From: Triangularia verruculosa
Taxonomy: Eukaryota > Ascomycota > Sordariomycetes > Sordariales > Podosporaceae
DNA: 64,000 nucleotides
Reading direction: 5' to 3'
NCBI GenBank assembly: GCA_033296885.1
Contig: MU863880.1
Span: 372,001 to 436,000, forward strand
The translations under genes and the position numbers were made by a program. Of this stretch, positions 9,202-21,770 are shown one piece after another. Each line of letters opens with the position of its first letter. Position 1 is the stretch's first letter. The notes beneath the pieces are model-generated. The model searched no databases. It was not told the DNA's origin and saw only the letters and a program-made list of their open reading frames with translations.

Positions 9202-12200
9202 ATGCCGCCAGTAGCTCAGCATCCCCAGGCAAAGTTCGACCCCATCCCGCCCGACCTCGATCTTCATGCGCTAGTCGATCGAACACCAAACTTCCAATGG
9301 GTAGCTCGCATTACAGCTGCTCAGATTCAAAATATTGGTCCACAGGAGTTTGAAAAGCTTGTGGTGCTTCATGTGGTACTGGGTGGGAAGCCGCTGGTTA
9401 TCGAGAAATGGAACAAGCGACTGCCTCAGAAACTCTTTGGCCCGCAGTGGTTGGAGGAGGTGTATAATAAGAAACGTATGTAGGTTTGGCTTTGGCCTGG
9501 GAAAGACATACTGACAAGTTTGGATGATAGAGGAAAATGTTCGCGACATCGTCGGACAATGCGACATTCCCATGACAACGGGCCACTACCTGCGCTCGAT
9601 GAAACAGTTGACGAATCAATGGACACCAGAAAATTTCCGCGACGAAAGACGACAGCGACTCTATCTGAAAGATATCGACTGCCCACCAGAATGGCACGAG
9701 TACCTCCAAAAGCACGTCATCCCGCCAAACCTCTTCTACATGAACGAGAATGTCGACGAGAGAATTCCAAGAAGCCAAAGGGACGACGATGACTTTGACA
9801 TGTTCAACGAGGGCACCAGCTCAGCAGCGCCAGCAGGTGACCTGATGAGCAGCTTGCCCGAGCAAATGCGCGCTCAGAACCTGATGTGCTACATTGGCCA
9901 TGAGGGTACCTACACACCAGCGCATCGAGAGATGTGTGCCAGTTTGGGTCAAAACATCATGATCGACGCATCGGGCGATGAGAATGGCGAGAAACCTGGC
10001 AGCTCTATTTGGTTCATGACGGAATCGAAGGACAGGGAAGTTGTCAGAGAGTACTTCTTGTCCATGCTGGGTCACGATATCGAAATCGAGAAGCACTTTG
10101 CGCAAATCAACGCCTGGAAAAAGGCTACCTTTCCCGTCTATATCGTCGAGCAGAAAGTGGGAGACTTCGTCCTGGTGCCTCCTTTGGCCCCGCATCAAGT
10201 TTGGAACCGTGGAACTCGGACAATCAAGGTGGCTTGGAACAGGACCACGGTGGAAACCCTCAAGATGGCTCTGGACGAGGCACTTCCGAAAGCTCGCCTT
10301 GTCTGCCGCGATGAGCAGTACAAGAACAAGGCTATCATATATTTCACTCTCGAAAAGTACTCAAAATTGCTGCTCGAAATGGACCAGACAGCCGACACTG
10401 GGTTGCTTGGTTATGGCCAGAGTTTGATAAAGAACTCGTCGCGCGCAAAGCAGCTGGCCGCTGACTTCAAAGCACTCTTTGAGCTGTTTACTAGAGTTTT
10501 GCTCGATGAGATGTTTGGGACGAAAGAAAAGGAGGTTGAGTACATCGAGTTTGACTCCTGTGTCACCTGTTCCTACTGCCGCGCCAACATTTTCAACAAG
10601 TTTCTGACCTGCAAGCACTGTGTTCGCCAGCTGATCGGGGGTGACGAGGACACCTACGATATTTGCATGGAGTGCTACGTCATGGGCCGGTCATGCCTAT
10701 GTATTTCCAACCTCACCTGGTGCGAACAATGGCAATGGCAGGATCTGGTCGACAAATACGAAGACTGGCGCGCCCTGATTATCAAAAATGACGGATATGT
10801 TGACTTCAACTCTTCCCCGCTGCCACTTGAGCTCGCAAGAAAGAGATTCGGTAAGAAGTCCGTCGCCCAACTTTGTCAAGAGCAGCTTCGAAGACGACCA
10901 TGGAAAGACATCAGCAAGGTCGATAAACCAGCGGAGCCTGCTGAGGAGTCTGAGGTTGAGGTTGACGAGAATGGGCGTCCGAAGAAGAAAAAGAAGGGTG
11001 GCAGAAAGGCAAAGAAGGGAGATGTCTACCGTTGCCATGTGTGCAGTCACAAGGACTACACCTACAAGCTGGCATTCTGCTCCAACCAGGGCTGTCAGGA
11101 CGCATATTGCTATGGCGTTCTCTACCGAGCCTTTGACATGTTGCCCCAGGAGGTTATGCAAAACGAGAGGTGGCAGTGCCCAAAGTGTCTTGGAATCTGC
11201 AACTGCGGTGCCTGCCGCAAGGCCAAGAATGGTGTTCCCTACGTCCCCAAGAAGACACTTTTAGGACACGATACGCGGCCCATCGCCGACGATCGCAGTG
11301 TCGAAGTTCTCATTGACTTCAAGATCCACAACTTGTCGTGGTTGAAGAACGCTGGAGATGAGACACGAGCCTTGTCGAGCAAGAGGATGCAGAGACTCCG
11401 GGAAGCTGCCGATGCCGAAAAGGCAAAATCATCTCAGCTCGAGAGCGAGGTACCACAACTACCGGATGGTGCGTTGGCTGAGAGTATGGAAGAAGCCGCG
11501 CTGCAACAAGCACTGGTGAACAATGGCTATGGCGTAGAGCCAACAGCGCACGAAACTGGCACCGCAGCAGATCACGCAGCACACCATCAAAACGGCCATG
11601 CTGGACCTGCCGAGGTGGCCGATATGTCTATGATGGAAGATCAGTCTTCCTATCCCGACCCCTCAGCACTTGGACGGGAACGCGGGCTCGGTATGGGTTA
11701 CTACGACCAGGATGACAGCGAAGACAGGATTCTCTTCGACCCGTATCAGCAGCCATCAGTTGAGAGTTTAATGGCCCTCGACGACGAACCTGAGCCGGCT
11801 GAGTATCTCAAGAAACAGCTCCGCGTGGCCAAGCGCCGCGCTCGATTGGAAGAGGACGATGACCCGGATTTCAGGGGGCCTAGGTCACACCAAAAGAAGA
11901 AGTCGAAAACGACTAATACCCGCGATGGCCAAGAGGAGGCGCTCAACAACATGGATCCCGCCTTGTTTGGTGATGTCACAATGGTGGACGCTCCCGCTGA
12001 CGGCACTCCTACCGAAGGCGAGGCACCTCCTGTGCAAGCACCGCCAACTGCTGATGGTGAAAATCCAGATGGCCCAGCTGAAGAAGGTGGAGAGCCTCGC
12101 GCTTACTCGCCTAACCGACCTGCTCTCCGCCATGCGCGACCTAAGATTTCCTACTTGGTGGACGACAACGAAGAGGAGTTTAACGAGATTCTTATTCCAC

Positions 12201-13687
12201 GATCACAACGGCCTCCGCCGCCGATGAAAGAACACAATCCCGCTGATGCGGCCAAAGATCCACTTGACCTTGCCTCGGCCGCGGTTCTGGCTATCACCGG
12301 TGGCGCTGCTAGTGGAAGCAACACCGCGAGCGCATCCCCTGCCCCTACCAGTGCGAATCCGACACCGACTGCCACTGGCAAGAGACGTGGACGTCCTCCA
12401 GGTCCCCGCAAGTCCATGCCAGAAGGATCGCCTGCACCTTCTGCACCTCCAAAGCCCGGCAGGAAACCACCGCGAAACCGGTCTATGCATGTCCAGGCTG
12501 GCCATGAAGACGATGATGATGTGGATACTCAGCTGGCTGGGGCTTTGGAAGGCTTTGATGCAGATGGTGAAGCCATTGAGTCACGGCCTCAGTCTCGCCG
12601 GGGAGGCTTCACGCCCGTCAATGAACCAAAGAGAAGAGGGCGGCCGCCAAAGAATGCCCAGCGAGATTCGTCTGCAGGACCTTCGGCAGGGACATCGTTC
12701 ATGTCCATGGCCGATCGAATGAAAGCTCAGGGCAAGAAATTCAAGATTGTGTCACGGAAGTCAAATGTCGCCCAGAAGAGCACACCTTCTAGGTCAGCCA
12801 CGTCACGGTCTGGCTCTCGGGATGTCGATACTCCCACGACGACTACGGCGGATAAGGAAGCGGAGAGGCCAACGAGGGCCATGAGGGGTAGATCCAAGGC
12901 TTCGACAGCTCCAGATTCTGATGTCGAAATGGAGGACGTAGACTTTGATCCGAATGCCGCTGAAGAGGCAGTGTCTGAGGCTTCCAGTCCCAGCAGAGCC
13001 AGCCCTAGTCCCTCTACGCAGGATGATATGGACGACAACATGGACACCTTCATGCCTGATCCCTCTCCACCAACTAGGGATTTTGAGAAGGAACCAACGA
13101 TCATATCCAAAACTCAGACCCCCGAGCCGGAGAGGGAGGCCGCACATTCATCCTCGCCCTCTCCAGCGAGAGAGTACTCATCTTCCCCAGCTAGAGGCGT
13201 CTTACCAACACCCGAACCTTCTCGCGAGCGATCCCCTTCGCCATATCGATCCCCCTCACCGCCGCCCCCGCCGCCGAAGCCAGCAGGTCCGACGATCGTT
13301 AGGCTCGTTTCCTCGGATGACGAAGGCTCTGAGTTTTATGACGGGGAGGGACAAGAGGAAGAAGAAGAGGAGCGGTCCGAGTCCGGGTCGGAATCGGAGT
13401 CGGAGAGCGAGGAGCTGGGGGGAGGGAAGGGGCGTGATCCGCTGGACCCGAGCGACAGTGACGACTCGGATTCGGATGATGATGATGATGATGAGGATAT
13501 TCCGGCTGTGAAGCCGGTGGTGAGCGTGCCGACGAGGGGTGGGAGGGGGGGTATGTTGGCTGGAAGGGGGGGTGGTACAGCAACGGTTGGGAGGGGAGGT
13601 GGTAGTGTTGGAAGAGGTGCAGCAGTTGGTGGAAGGGGGAGGGGAAGGGGGAGGCCGAGGGGGAGGGGGAGGGGGAGGGGGTATTAG
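9202..13687 (+). CDS. JmjC-domain protein with 4CXXC_R1-type zinc region, AT-hooks and RG-rich tail
   Basis: Two exons (9202-9475, 9531-13687) encode about 1476 residues. The JmjC fold shows a candidate Fe(II) triad: His223-x-Glu225 in TPAHREM and His313 in APHQVWN, so it may be an active 2-oxoglutarate dioxygenase such as a histone demethylase. A cysteine cluster follows (about 434-495: CVTCSYC, CKHC, CMEC). A second cluster at about 592-665 (CHVCSHKDYTY, CQDAYC, CPKCLGICNCGAC) resembles the zf-4CXXC_R1 family. Two AT-hook-like motifs occur near 1045 (KRRGRPPGP) and 1125 (RRGRPPKN). Acidic Ser/Asp runs and an RG-rich C-terminus complete a nuclear chromatin protein. The exact substrate is unknown. 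Confidence 0.9.
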
Positions 13688-14066
13688 GAGGAGTTGGGGT
13701 GGAGATGATGTGAGGAAAGGTGGTGGAGTTCTAAGATACCCCAATATTCTTTTGCTTTTATTGAAACAACAACAACAACAACAATAACACCAACAACAAA
13801 CGAGAGTATCCGGGCGAGGGGTTGAGATGTGATACTCGAGGGGTATTTATGCAACACGAAAGATTTTTCGGTCAGTTTTCTTGGTCCAAGTTGTTTTTAT
13901 CATGGGAGGATCAGCAGGCAAAGTGCAATCAATGATTCCAAAGAAGGGGATATTTTTCATTATCAGGATTTGGTTGGGTTTTTTCTTGAGAAGAGCGAAG
14001 GGAAATAGCTATGCTCTGGGACTACCTACATTTATGCGTTTTTCAGTGGACGCAAAGTTGAGTTTT

Positions 14067-14083
14067 TGTGTGTGTGTGTGTGT
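14067..14083. repeat. GT dinucleotide microsatellite
   Basis: A short uninterrupted run of GT units in the convergent intergenic region. Confidence 0.8.
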
Positions 14084-14438
14084 TGATAGTCTTGATAGGA
14101 TCGTTTTTAGTAGTACATATTCTCTCTCTATCTCTCCAAAAAGGGCAAAATTAAATGCTGACAATGACATATTTTTGATGCAATTTTTGGTTTCAGTCAA
14201 TTATAATTTTTATTTGGACTTTCTCTTCTCCATTTCCCACTGTCATGATCATCATCACAACTCTATTCCCCTTCTTTTTCTTCCTGCCTTCTCATTCCCC
14301 TAATGCATGTATATGTACAATAACCCCACCCCCCTCTCCCTCCCATTTTGCCCCCTTTTTATCCCTACCCTACTATTCCATTATCCCCCCCATCATCAAT
14401 CAAAAATTGCAAAAACGGCAATTATGGGCTTTCGAGTG

Positions 14439-14473
14439 AGGTAGGTAGGTAGGTAGGTAGGTAGGTAGGTAGG
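14439..14473. repeat. AGGT tetranucleotide microsatellite
   Basis: About eight AGGT units in a row. The same TAGGTAGG word occurs singly at many intergenic sites in this window. Confidence 0.95.
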
Positions 14474-14575
14474 GTGTAAAGCAAGCGCGCGGCAAGAACG
14501 AAAAGATGCAACTTTTGTTCAATCTAAAGATTTTGCGAAGAAAGCAAAAAAAAGCAAAAATCGTTTCAGCAAAAG

Positions 14576-15032
14576 CTAATTCTGAACATGTTTCGAGAAG
14601 CCATCATCCATACTGGTGCCGGCCTTGGAGTTTTCCTCCGCGGCCTTTTTGGTTTGTTCCTGGAGGTCCTTGATGGAGGCGTTGCCCGAGTTGCGGTCGG
14701 CCTTGACGGCCTCTTCCGAGTTGGAGGCGAGCTCGGGCTTCCAGTGGCCTTTGCCGGATTTTTGTTTGGAGAGGGAGTCTTGTTTGTGGTGGTCGAAGGC
14801 GGAGGGGTCGGGGTCGGCTAGTGAAGGGGAGGGTTAATGAGTGGAGGGATGGGGAGTTGCGGGGGGATTGGGGGGAGGGGAGATTGGGGGAGAGAAGGAG
14901 GTGGAGGGAGGAAGAGGAAAACGTACTGCTGTTGGACTCCTTGAGTGGCCTGAGAGGGGTGGTAGAGAAGGCGCGCGTGGAGAGGGAGGAGAGGGCGGGG
15001 GAGGTGGTGACGAGGCGGCGGAGGGCGAGCAT
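14576..15032 (-). CDS. Small mitochondrial protein of unknown function
   Basis: Two exons (15032-14927, 14817-14576) joined over a 109-nt intron give 115 residues. The N-terminus MLALRRLVTTSPALSSLSTR followed by AFSTTPLR is a typical mitochondrial presequence with a likely cleavage region near AFS/TTPL. The mature part is hydrophilic, with HHKQDSLSKQKSGKGHWKPE and DLQEQTKKAAEE as the clearest segments. I do not recognise a domain. Similar small proteins are common in filamentous ascomycetes, but the function is unknown to me. The longer ATG-initiated frame from 15167 adds leader-like sequence and is less likely the start. Confidence 0.75.
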
Positions 15033-15765
15033 TTTGGCGGTTTTGGTAAAGTGGTTTGTGTGGTTGTGTTGTGTAAGTGTTGGTGGAAGAGATTGGTTGT
15101 TGCTTGTGTATCGAGAGGCGAAAAGAGAGACAGGTGGAATAAAGTTGTCTCGGATTTTACTGTCCAAAGCGAGCTTCTTGTGAAAGGAGAGGGATTATTT
15201 GCTGCTTCTTGTTGCTTGCAATTGAGTGGTTGTCAATTGGAGGAAGGGCCGGTAGCTTGCTTGTGGTTGTGTTTAAAGAGGAAAGGGGGGATGGTATGAC
15301 GTCACCACACACAGGGTCCGGTTCTTGTCTGTCCCTGGTTTTTTTTGGGGGCCAGCAAGCACGAACGCGATTGAGAGGAGCGGAAACAGAAACCGAATCG
15401 CGGTTCTTTGTCGTGGGAGTGGGAAGAAAAATCCACTTTTGGGCGTCATTCCAGGTTGGGATGATGGAGGAGAAGGTTTTTGTTTGCATCGTCACATGTA
15501 AGTGGAGGAAGAGAGTTCGCGTCGTTTCGTCAACAGCCCATGATGTCAATGGATCATCGGCGGGAGCATCTGTATTGACGGAGATGAGAGGTGTCTTTTG
15601 CAATTGATGTTTTGTTGTTTCCATTTTGCTAAGCTAGATAGACTGCATTATTTCCTTCTCCTCCTTCAGTTGATCTCCACCGTCGGTTTTTTGCACCACC
15701 ACCATCCCTTCACCCCGTCAAGACAGGAACCCGCCTTGGTATCTACCTGAAGCCGTGAACACTCT
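15033..15765. other. Intergenic region upstream of the small mitochondrial gene
   Basis: Promoter and leader for the minus-strand gene at 14576-15032. It carries a perfect CRE palindrome. The 155-codon minus-strand frame at 15157-15624 has no recognisable features. Confidence 0.55.
15297..15304. promoter_or_regulatory. CRE palindrome TGACGTCA
   Basis: A perfect 8-bp ATF/CREB-type site about 265 bases upstream of the start of the minus-strand mitochondrial gene. bZIP factors of this class control stress and development in ascomycetes. Function here is inferred from the sequence match only. Confidence 0.45.
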
Positions 15766-16393
15766 TCATGACTTGCAAAATCTCCCCGCAAGCTGTTGCC
15801 CCAGTTCCACATTTTCCACAAACCCACGGAAAGCCTCAGCTTCCATCTCCGACATGGGCGCTCCAGGAGCGGCCCCGGTCTCCCACCACAACCAACAAGC
15901 TGCAGCCTTCTCCGCAAACCCCAACCCAACGTCAATCCCTCGCCGAATGGCCAGCTCGTTGATCCGCGCGACCTCCCGAGGTGTTGCAGGAACCTCAGGC
16001 TCAAAGGAACCCTGAAAAGGCGTCTGAGGCTCGATAAGCCAGTCATTGACTATTTTGGTTGCATGCTCGGTTCTGGCCTCGTCAGCGATGGGAGTCTCGC
16101 TCGTCAAGGCGTCGAGAAGTTTACTGTAAAGGTCGCCCAAGCCGTAGACAGGCTGGGGGAGGCCGATGGTGCGGAGGGCGAGGACAATGGCGACGTGACA
16201 GCATTTTATCTGGAGCGGGAGTTGATCGACAGGGACGTTGAATTCGGCAAAGGTGATGTTGTGCTCTTTGATCAGCTTGTTGGCTTTTTTTGAGCTGGCT
16301 GCGGGATGGGTCGAGGGGGAAATAGGGGAAGTAGGTGACTTTGGGGTTGGGGGATGGCTGGGGGCTGCTGGTGGTGGAGGATGAGGATGCCAT
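15766..16393 (-). CDS. Unknown protein gene interrupted by an apparent one-base frameshift
   Basis: The start at 16393 (MASSSSTTSSPQPSPNPKV) leads through FPYFPLDPSRSQLKK. At a run of seven A on the minus strand (16285-16291) the frame changes: the other frame continues ANKLIKEHNITFAEF to GLGDLYSKLLDALTS and ends RFCKS at 15766. The two halves together would span about 208 residues, counting one base fewer in the run. No splice pair near the run restores the frame. The protein is mixed helical with a Trp-rich segment (ACWLWWETG). I do not recognise the family. A sequencing error is as likely as a true pseudogene. Confidence 0.65.
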
Positions 16394-19300
16394 TATGATG
16401 GTGATGAGCCAAGGTAAGTAGACGAAAGTTTGGTTATCGCGGTGAGGCAGAAGGGCTGGTTGAGCTGTAGGACTCCTTATACATATTTCCAAGGGAGGCA
16501 TTGCGCCGTTTGCCAGTCAGTTGAATGGCAGTACTCCACGCATGTTATGCACCCAGAAAGTCCGTTTGGCAGCAAACATGCTGGATCCAGTCTTTGAAAG
16601 GGGGAATGCTGCAGATGGGCGGCTTCTTGCACTGATAACAAACAGATGTGAAGCGGCATCAGAGATCATCGAGGAGCCTGTTGAGGCAACAGATGGGCGG
16701 TGTCAGAGTTGCGGGAGAAGACGTGATGATTAGAAAAAGGTGATGTTTAAGTAATAGATATCGTATACGGATACACCGGTAGGTCTGAGTGTATCCCGGG
16801 ATTAGCATCGTCTGATGCTGTTGTTATAGGTAGTAAGTAAGAGCGACTAAAATACAAACTCCTATAAAGGACTTCTTGCCATAAGTTCCCGTTCTGTTTG
16901 CATGTTGCCAAAGATATTGCCGAGAAGTTCTGAGTAAGCTGAGATGTCAAAAAAGGTAAGAGTCTGTTTCAGGCAAGGGGTAAACTGGATATAAAGATGC
17001 CGGAGCATGTGTGACTTCAGGTAGGTAGGTATTGAGCGTGTCTCACGGGAAGCAATCATAAGCATACGGATTAGCTTCTAGGCGTGAAGGATTCTCAGCA
17101 GATATTTTGTCCCAGTGTCAGATGAGTCGAGTCTTCAAAGCCGTCTTTACACAGTCAAGGGACATGGACTAATACTCCCACACATCTTTACGACATTATT
17201 TTTTCTTTTCAAAAGACAGGCGAACTTTCAGAGCTACCCGGTCCAACCGAAGGATATGTAAAGGAATTAGCCGTGGATCATCATATTCTCAACCACTGTT
17301 GAGATACTTCATCTGTCTTGTGCGAAGAAGACAGAAGCAAGATCAGCTTGTCTTAAGTCCCCGCTCAGAGTTGTTAGATGTTCTACAATATAATGTCGAT
17401 TGATGATTATGCAGCTCAGATCAAATAGATTCATCTTAACCAGCCCAGGCCATTGATCACCGAAGGATCATCGACTCTCATCTCCCCCAAGCCCAATTTC
17501 CCGACCCTGCTACCCCAGATTGGAACTTTGAGCCCCAGATTTGGTGTCATCTCCCGACCGGATTTCGACTACCTACCCCAGATGTGGATCATCCGAACCC
17601 TCTCTCTCCCCCTTCCCGCCAAACGCCGCCGCACACCATGCCCCGGAGCCGGGTCGCCCGCCCGGGCCTGCGGGGTCGGGGGCCGGGCCGAAGGCTACCT
17701 CCCAACAATGGGCACGGACAAATCTTGGTCCCCCAGAGTATCAAACCCACACGTGCAACCCCCCCCCCAAACAATCCGATCTAAATGCGGCGTATGAAAA
17801 GAAGAGGGGGGGCTTTGTTGACATGATGAGACAAATTCCGGCCGTGTCCGTTCAGGGCTGTGTTTTTTGTTCGTGTTACGGGTGTACATACACATCATGA
17901 TCAATGTTGAAGTTGTCGTCGTCGTGGCCCAGAGAACCCCAATTTTTTAATGAAATTCGCCAATCTCCTGAATGTGAATCTTGGATTAATTGCACGCACT
18001 TGCATGCGGGGGGTTAAGAAATTGTCAAATGTACAGCTCGGACAAAATGCACGTTAAACGCCGGCAATTTTCCCCCTCTCGTTTCCAATTTTCTCGCTTC
18101 CATCAACTTGTGTCTGTCTCAAAGTTATTGGAATGCCGATGCCGAAAACGAAATGTAACCGCTACTGCTGCAAGAGCCGGCGAAGGAGGTCGACAACATC
18201 CGCTACGAAACTAATGCAGTATGCACAATGCAGGTTTTTATAGTGTAGTAAAGTGTGAAACCCTTGATGCCCAACCCTAAACTAGGTAACTCAAACTACA
18301 CTTGACGGTGAAAGAGCTGGTAGAGAGGGAAGTAGGTGCATGAACTAGTATGCAGACTATTTGGGGGTCAGTCAGTCCTTTGTTCCGAACTCGAGGCTAT
18401 CGTGGAGGTCATCAGCGTTTTGTTCTTGTCTTTGGCGTTTTGATATCTGAAATCGGACATGTTAGTGATCCCCATTGGAATAGACGGTATTCTCTAACAA
18501 AGTCCAATTTGCTCCACCATTAGAAACGTCAACGGAGTTCGATCTCGGAATTCGTACACAATCGACCCCTGAACCTGATCTCGTAACATCGTTATGATCT
18601 CCAGTGCCGGCATCCCTCTATCGATTTTTCTTTTTATTAACAAGGGCCCATGTGTGAACCATGCGGTGAGCGAGCAGCAGTGTGTTAAGAAGCTCTCCAT
18701 ATATTATGCATATCATGTCAGCAGTCAATATCAATCACAGCTCAGGGTCAGCAGATGCAGAAGCCCCAAGAAGCAATTACAACCGTGCCGCAGCTCGGCG
18801 GTGGGTTTCCTTGAATCCAACGTTGTGGTGTTGTAGTGTATCCGGGGCAGACAGACTGTGGAGGCGGCGCGGCGTGGCGTGGGCAGACAGACAGGCGACC
18901 GCGAGCACTGGATGGTGAAAGGTATCACGTTCAAAAGAGTAGCGGTGTGGCAGTGTCTCCCTCCCTCCCAGCTGCAAGAGCTGTTGGCTGTCGAGTCCCG
19001 TGACGACGATGCTAACAAGATGCCAATCGGTCGGCAAGATCTCACCGTGCGCGAACCATGGATGTCACGGCCGGGGCTTCCAGAGAGAAAAAGAAAACCA
19101 ATGCCATGACTCGTCCTTCACACAAACGTCCTCTGCACACAGCCCTGGCCTGGGCGCGTCCCGTCCATTGGACAATGCATGTTCCCTGTGACCACTGTCT
19201 GTTCCCGATCCCCCCGATGGCCCCCTCCGCATCCAGGCCGCCGGCGAGTGCCACACTCCGGGGGCGCACCACCATCTGGGTGATGTGCGGTTGTGTGCAT

Positions 19301-21770
19301 TCTCTGTTCACCGTTTCGCTTGACGAAGGTCTGACAGCTCTCGCCCCAAGAACTGCATGTTTGAGACATCCCCAGGAGCAGCAAGGGAGGGAGATCCCCT
19401 CGATACTTCGTACCCCTCCTCCTCTCCCTTCCCTTTCCAAGGGCCAATGCCCAGAAACAGGCACCTCAACAGTTTGGCACTTTGGAATTGGTCCTGGCAT
19501 TCCCCACACAGAGGCGAACTCCCAATCAGGTTGACGACGACAAACTAAAATAGCTTGGTTTCCATGCTCTGGCAGAGCCCCGCTTCAGGCATTCAGGCCC
19601 CCCGAGACGCTATTTGTTGTCGGTTGTCCATAAACCTTCAGTTGGCTCTTTGCTGTCAAAGATGGACAGACTACATAGAGTACATGAAACCCAGAGGAAA
19701 AGGGTAAAACCGGAAGAATGCTGGTGATGGACCATGATGACGATGATGGGGTGACTTTCAGTGCCACCTCGCGAGAGAATCAACGACAGCAAAAGAGGAG
19801 TCGACCACTCGACCACCAGTGCCCCCTTTCGTCACCCCACCTGCGGAACGACAAGGTGGGGGGTTCTTCGAGTGTTCTGTCCTTGGATGGTGACAGCAAC
19901 TCGGTTCTCAAGCTACCACAATACCAAGCGGGTCAGTTGGTCTGATATGGTTATGCCGTGGCACGCAGAGGACGATCCGGCTGAAATCCATCAGCGGAGA
20001 TAAATCACCCTTTCGTTCTTGGGGTGCAGCTTTTGCAGGCGCACAAGGCGGCTGCTGGAAGCAAACCAATGGCTCTCCCAGCCGGGCGTCAAGTTGATGA
20101 GCAGCTCGCTCCTTGCATGCGGAGTCAGCAGCCAGAGGAGCTGGGTCCTGCTTTTGGCTGCCACTCACAGCAGCTCCCGCTCGTGTTCGCAGGCCGTCCT
20201 ATGTGCCTCTATGCAGGTCGACGGTAGAGTGCTGTGAGTGCGGATGAAGAAGACAGAACAGCATCGCCAGCTTCACCAGCGTCACCAGCGCCAATCAGTG
20301 GCAAGCGATGATGGTCTGGCTCCGGTGAGGGGAAAGCAGATCCCGCCGCCGCAATCATCATCGCCGGGATCTGCGGGGTGGTGCGAACCACAACGAGAGG
20401 CCCTTCGTGCCCCATGTCCTCTCATGCCCAAAAAGGCAAAGGAGCTGAGGAGGTCAGGCAACCGATGGTCGACGGTGTTGATACAGACAGAACCACGGAT
20501 GCGCCGTCAGACAGGAAAAGCTGGAGAAGAGAAGAGAGAGACACACACCAGCCACGTTTGGTGACTTGCGTCTGTCGAATGCAACTCTAGAAGCTGCACG
20601 GGAAGGCCCAGAAAGGTCTCGCGGTGTTTTACCATGAGCACCAGCCAGTCAAAGCGTGGGTGATGGGGCGCCCTCGCCACAAGGCTGGGCCGGACAGCGC
20701 TGCTAATGGCCACTCCGCTGCACTTAGTTTATGCAGCTCGAGCCGCTTGCAGCAACGCAATCCTAACGGGCCAGGACCAATTGGGCCACGGGCGCCAGTT
20801 TCAGCAGACGGAGTAAACACTGATGAACTCTTGGAGGCGGCGATAAGCGACGGGATAATCGAGGCATCTGTCCGCTCTGTCCTCCTCTGTCCACCATTGA
20901 CAAAGAATATCGATAGAAGACGGTGGCACATACAAGGTACCGGGAGAAGAAGCGGTGGTGTCGGGCCACGTCGGGTGACGATTGTGGGCAGTGGAGAGTC
21001 GGGTTTGTCGAGGGTTTGACGGCTGGCAGGAGGGGCAGCGCCACACTCCAACCAGCGACGGCCAGCACCGTCAGACCGTTTTCGGCATTGGCTGGCCGAG
21101 GACGCACAAGGCAACGCCCAGCCCAAAATTACACGACGACAGACTCTAGTCTGTCTTGGGGATAGTGTGGAATGCGTGGCCAATGAACGGACACTTGATG
21201 GAGACCGTTGCCACCCGGGCTGCAAGAAAAGTGGCCAGTGCATTCGCTCAGAATGTGGGTGTGGCCCGGGGTCCTGCCTCTCGCGTGCATTCAACCCCTG
21301 TCAGCCCCCCATTTCCCTCTGACCAACCCATTTGCCCGCTCCGATTGCTCTGGGTCCCTCTCTTCCCTCGCCTCTCTCCTACTTTACCTCAACCTACCCA
21401 TCTCCTCGTCCCACCAAAACCACCACCAAAAGCTATTCTCCCCTCCCCTCCCCCCCCAAAAAGGCGTTTGATCAAAAACAAAAAACCACGACCACGACGA
21501 CTTACTTCAACTAATTCTCCCAATCAATTAAATCAATCAATCAATCGCAATCACTCTCGCCCACGCTGTCGACCTCTTCTCGCCCTCGGTTAGCCCGGTT
21601 TCATTGTTATTGTTTCAAAATTGAGTCGAGTTCCGCAACGCTCGGCTTCCACACAAAACCCTCGCCACACCCACCACCAGAACCACCACCACCACTTCTA
21701 TTCGACCAATCCGCGAAGACGACACTTTTTTGGCAAGACTGTCCAGAGCTTTCCTCTCACATCAATCATA
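16394..21770. other. Long gene-poor region upstream of the gene at 21771
   Basis: About 5.4 kb with no ORF that shows domain features or convincing codon use. The part near 16.7-18.7 kb is AT-richer with scattered TAGGTA words. A CCCCAGAT cluster lies at 17513-17583. From about 18.8 to 21.2 kb it is GC-rich. From 21290 to 21770 it is strongly pyrimidine/CA-rich, as expected for the leader of the next gene. The 221-codon minus-strand frame at 20629-21294 has random-looking composition. Confidence 0.5.
17513..17583. promoter_or_regulatory. Cluster of three CCCCAGAT words
   Basis: CCCCAGAT occurs at 17513, 17533 and 17576, each followed by a short T/G stretch ending in GG. Three copies of an 8-mer in 71 bases suggest a factor binding cluster, but no factor is identified. 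Confidence 0.35.

Larger units (their letters stand above)
13688..14575. other. Convergent intergenic region with microsatellites
   Basis: 3' flanks of the JmjC gene and the small mitochondrial gene. Contains a CAACAA run (13767-13800), a GT repeat and an AGGT repeat. No gene-like ORF. Confidence 0.6.

Noticed and set aside
15157..15624. 155-codon minus-strand frame
   Set aside because: No recognisable motif. It lies in the promoter of the small mitochondrial gene and contains the CRE palindrome.
20629..21294. 221-codon minus-strand frame
   Set aside because: Random-looking composition rich in Cys, Arg, Ser and Pro, several overlapping frames of similar length, no splice or domain support.
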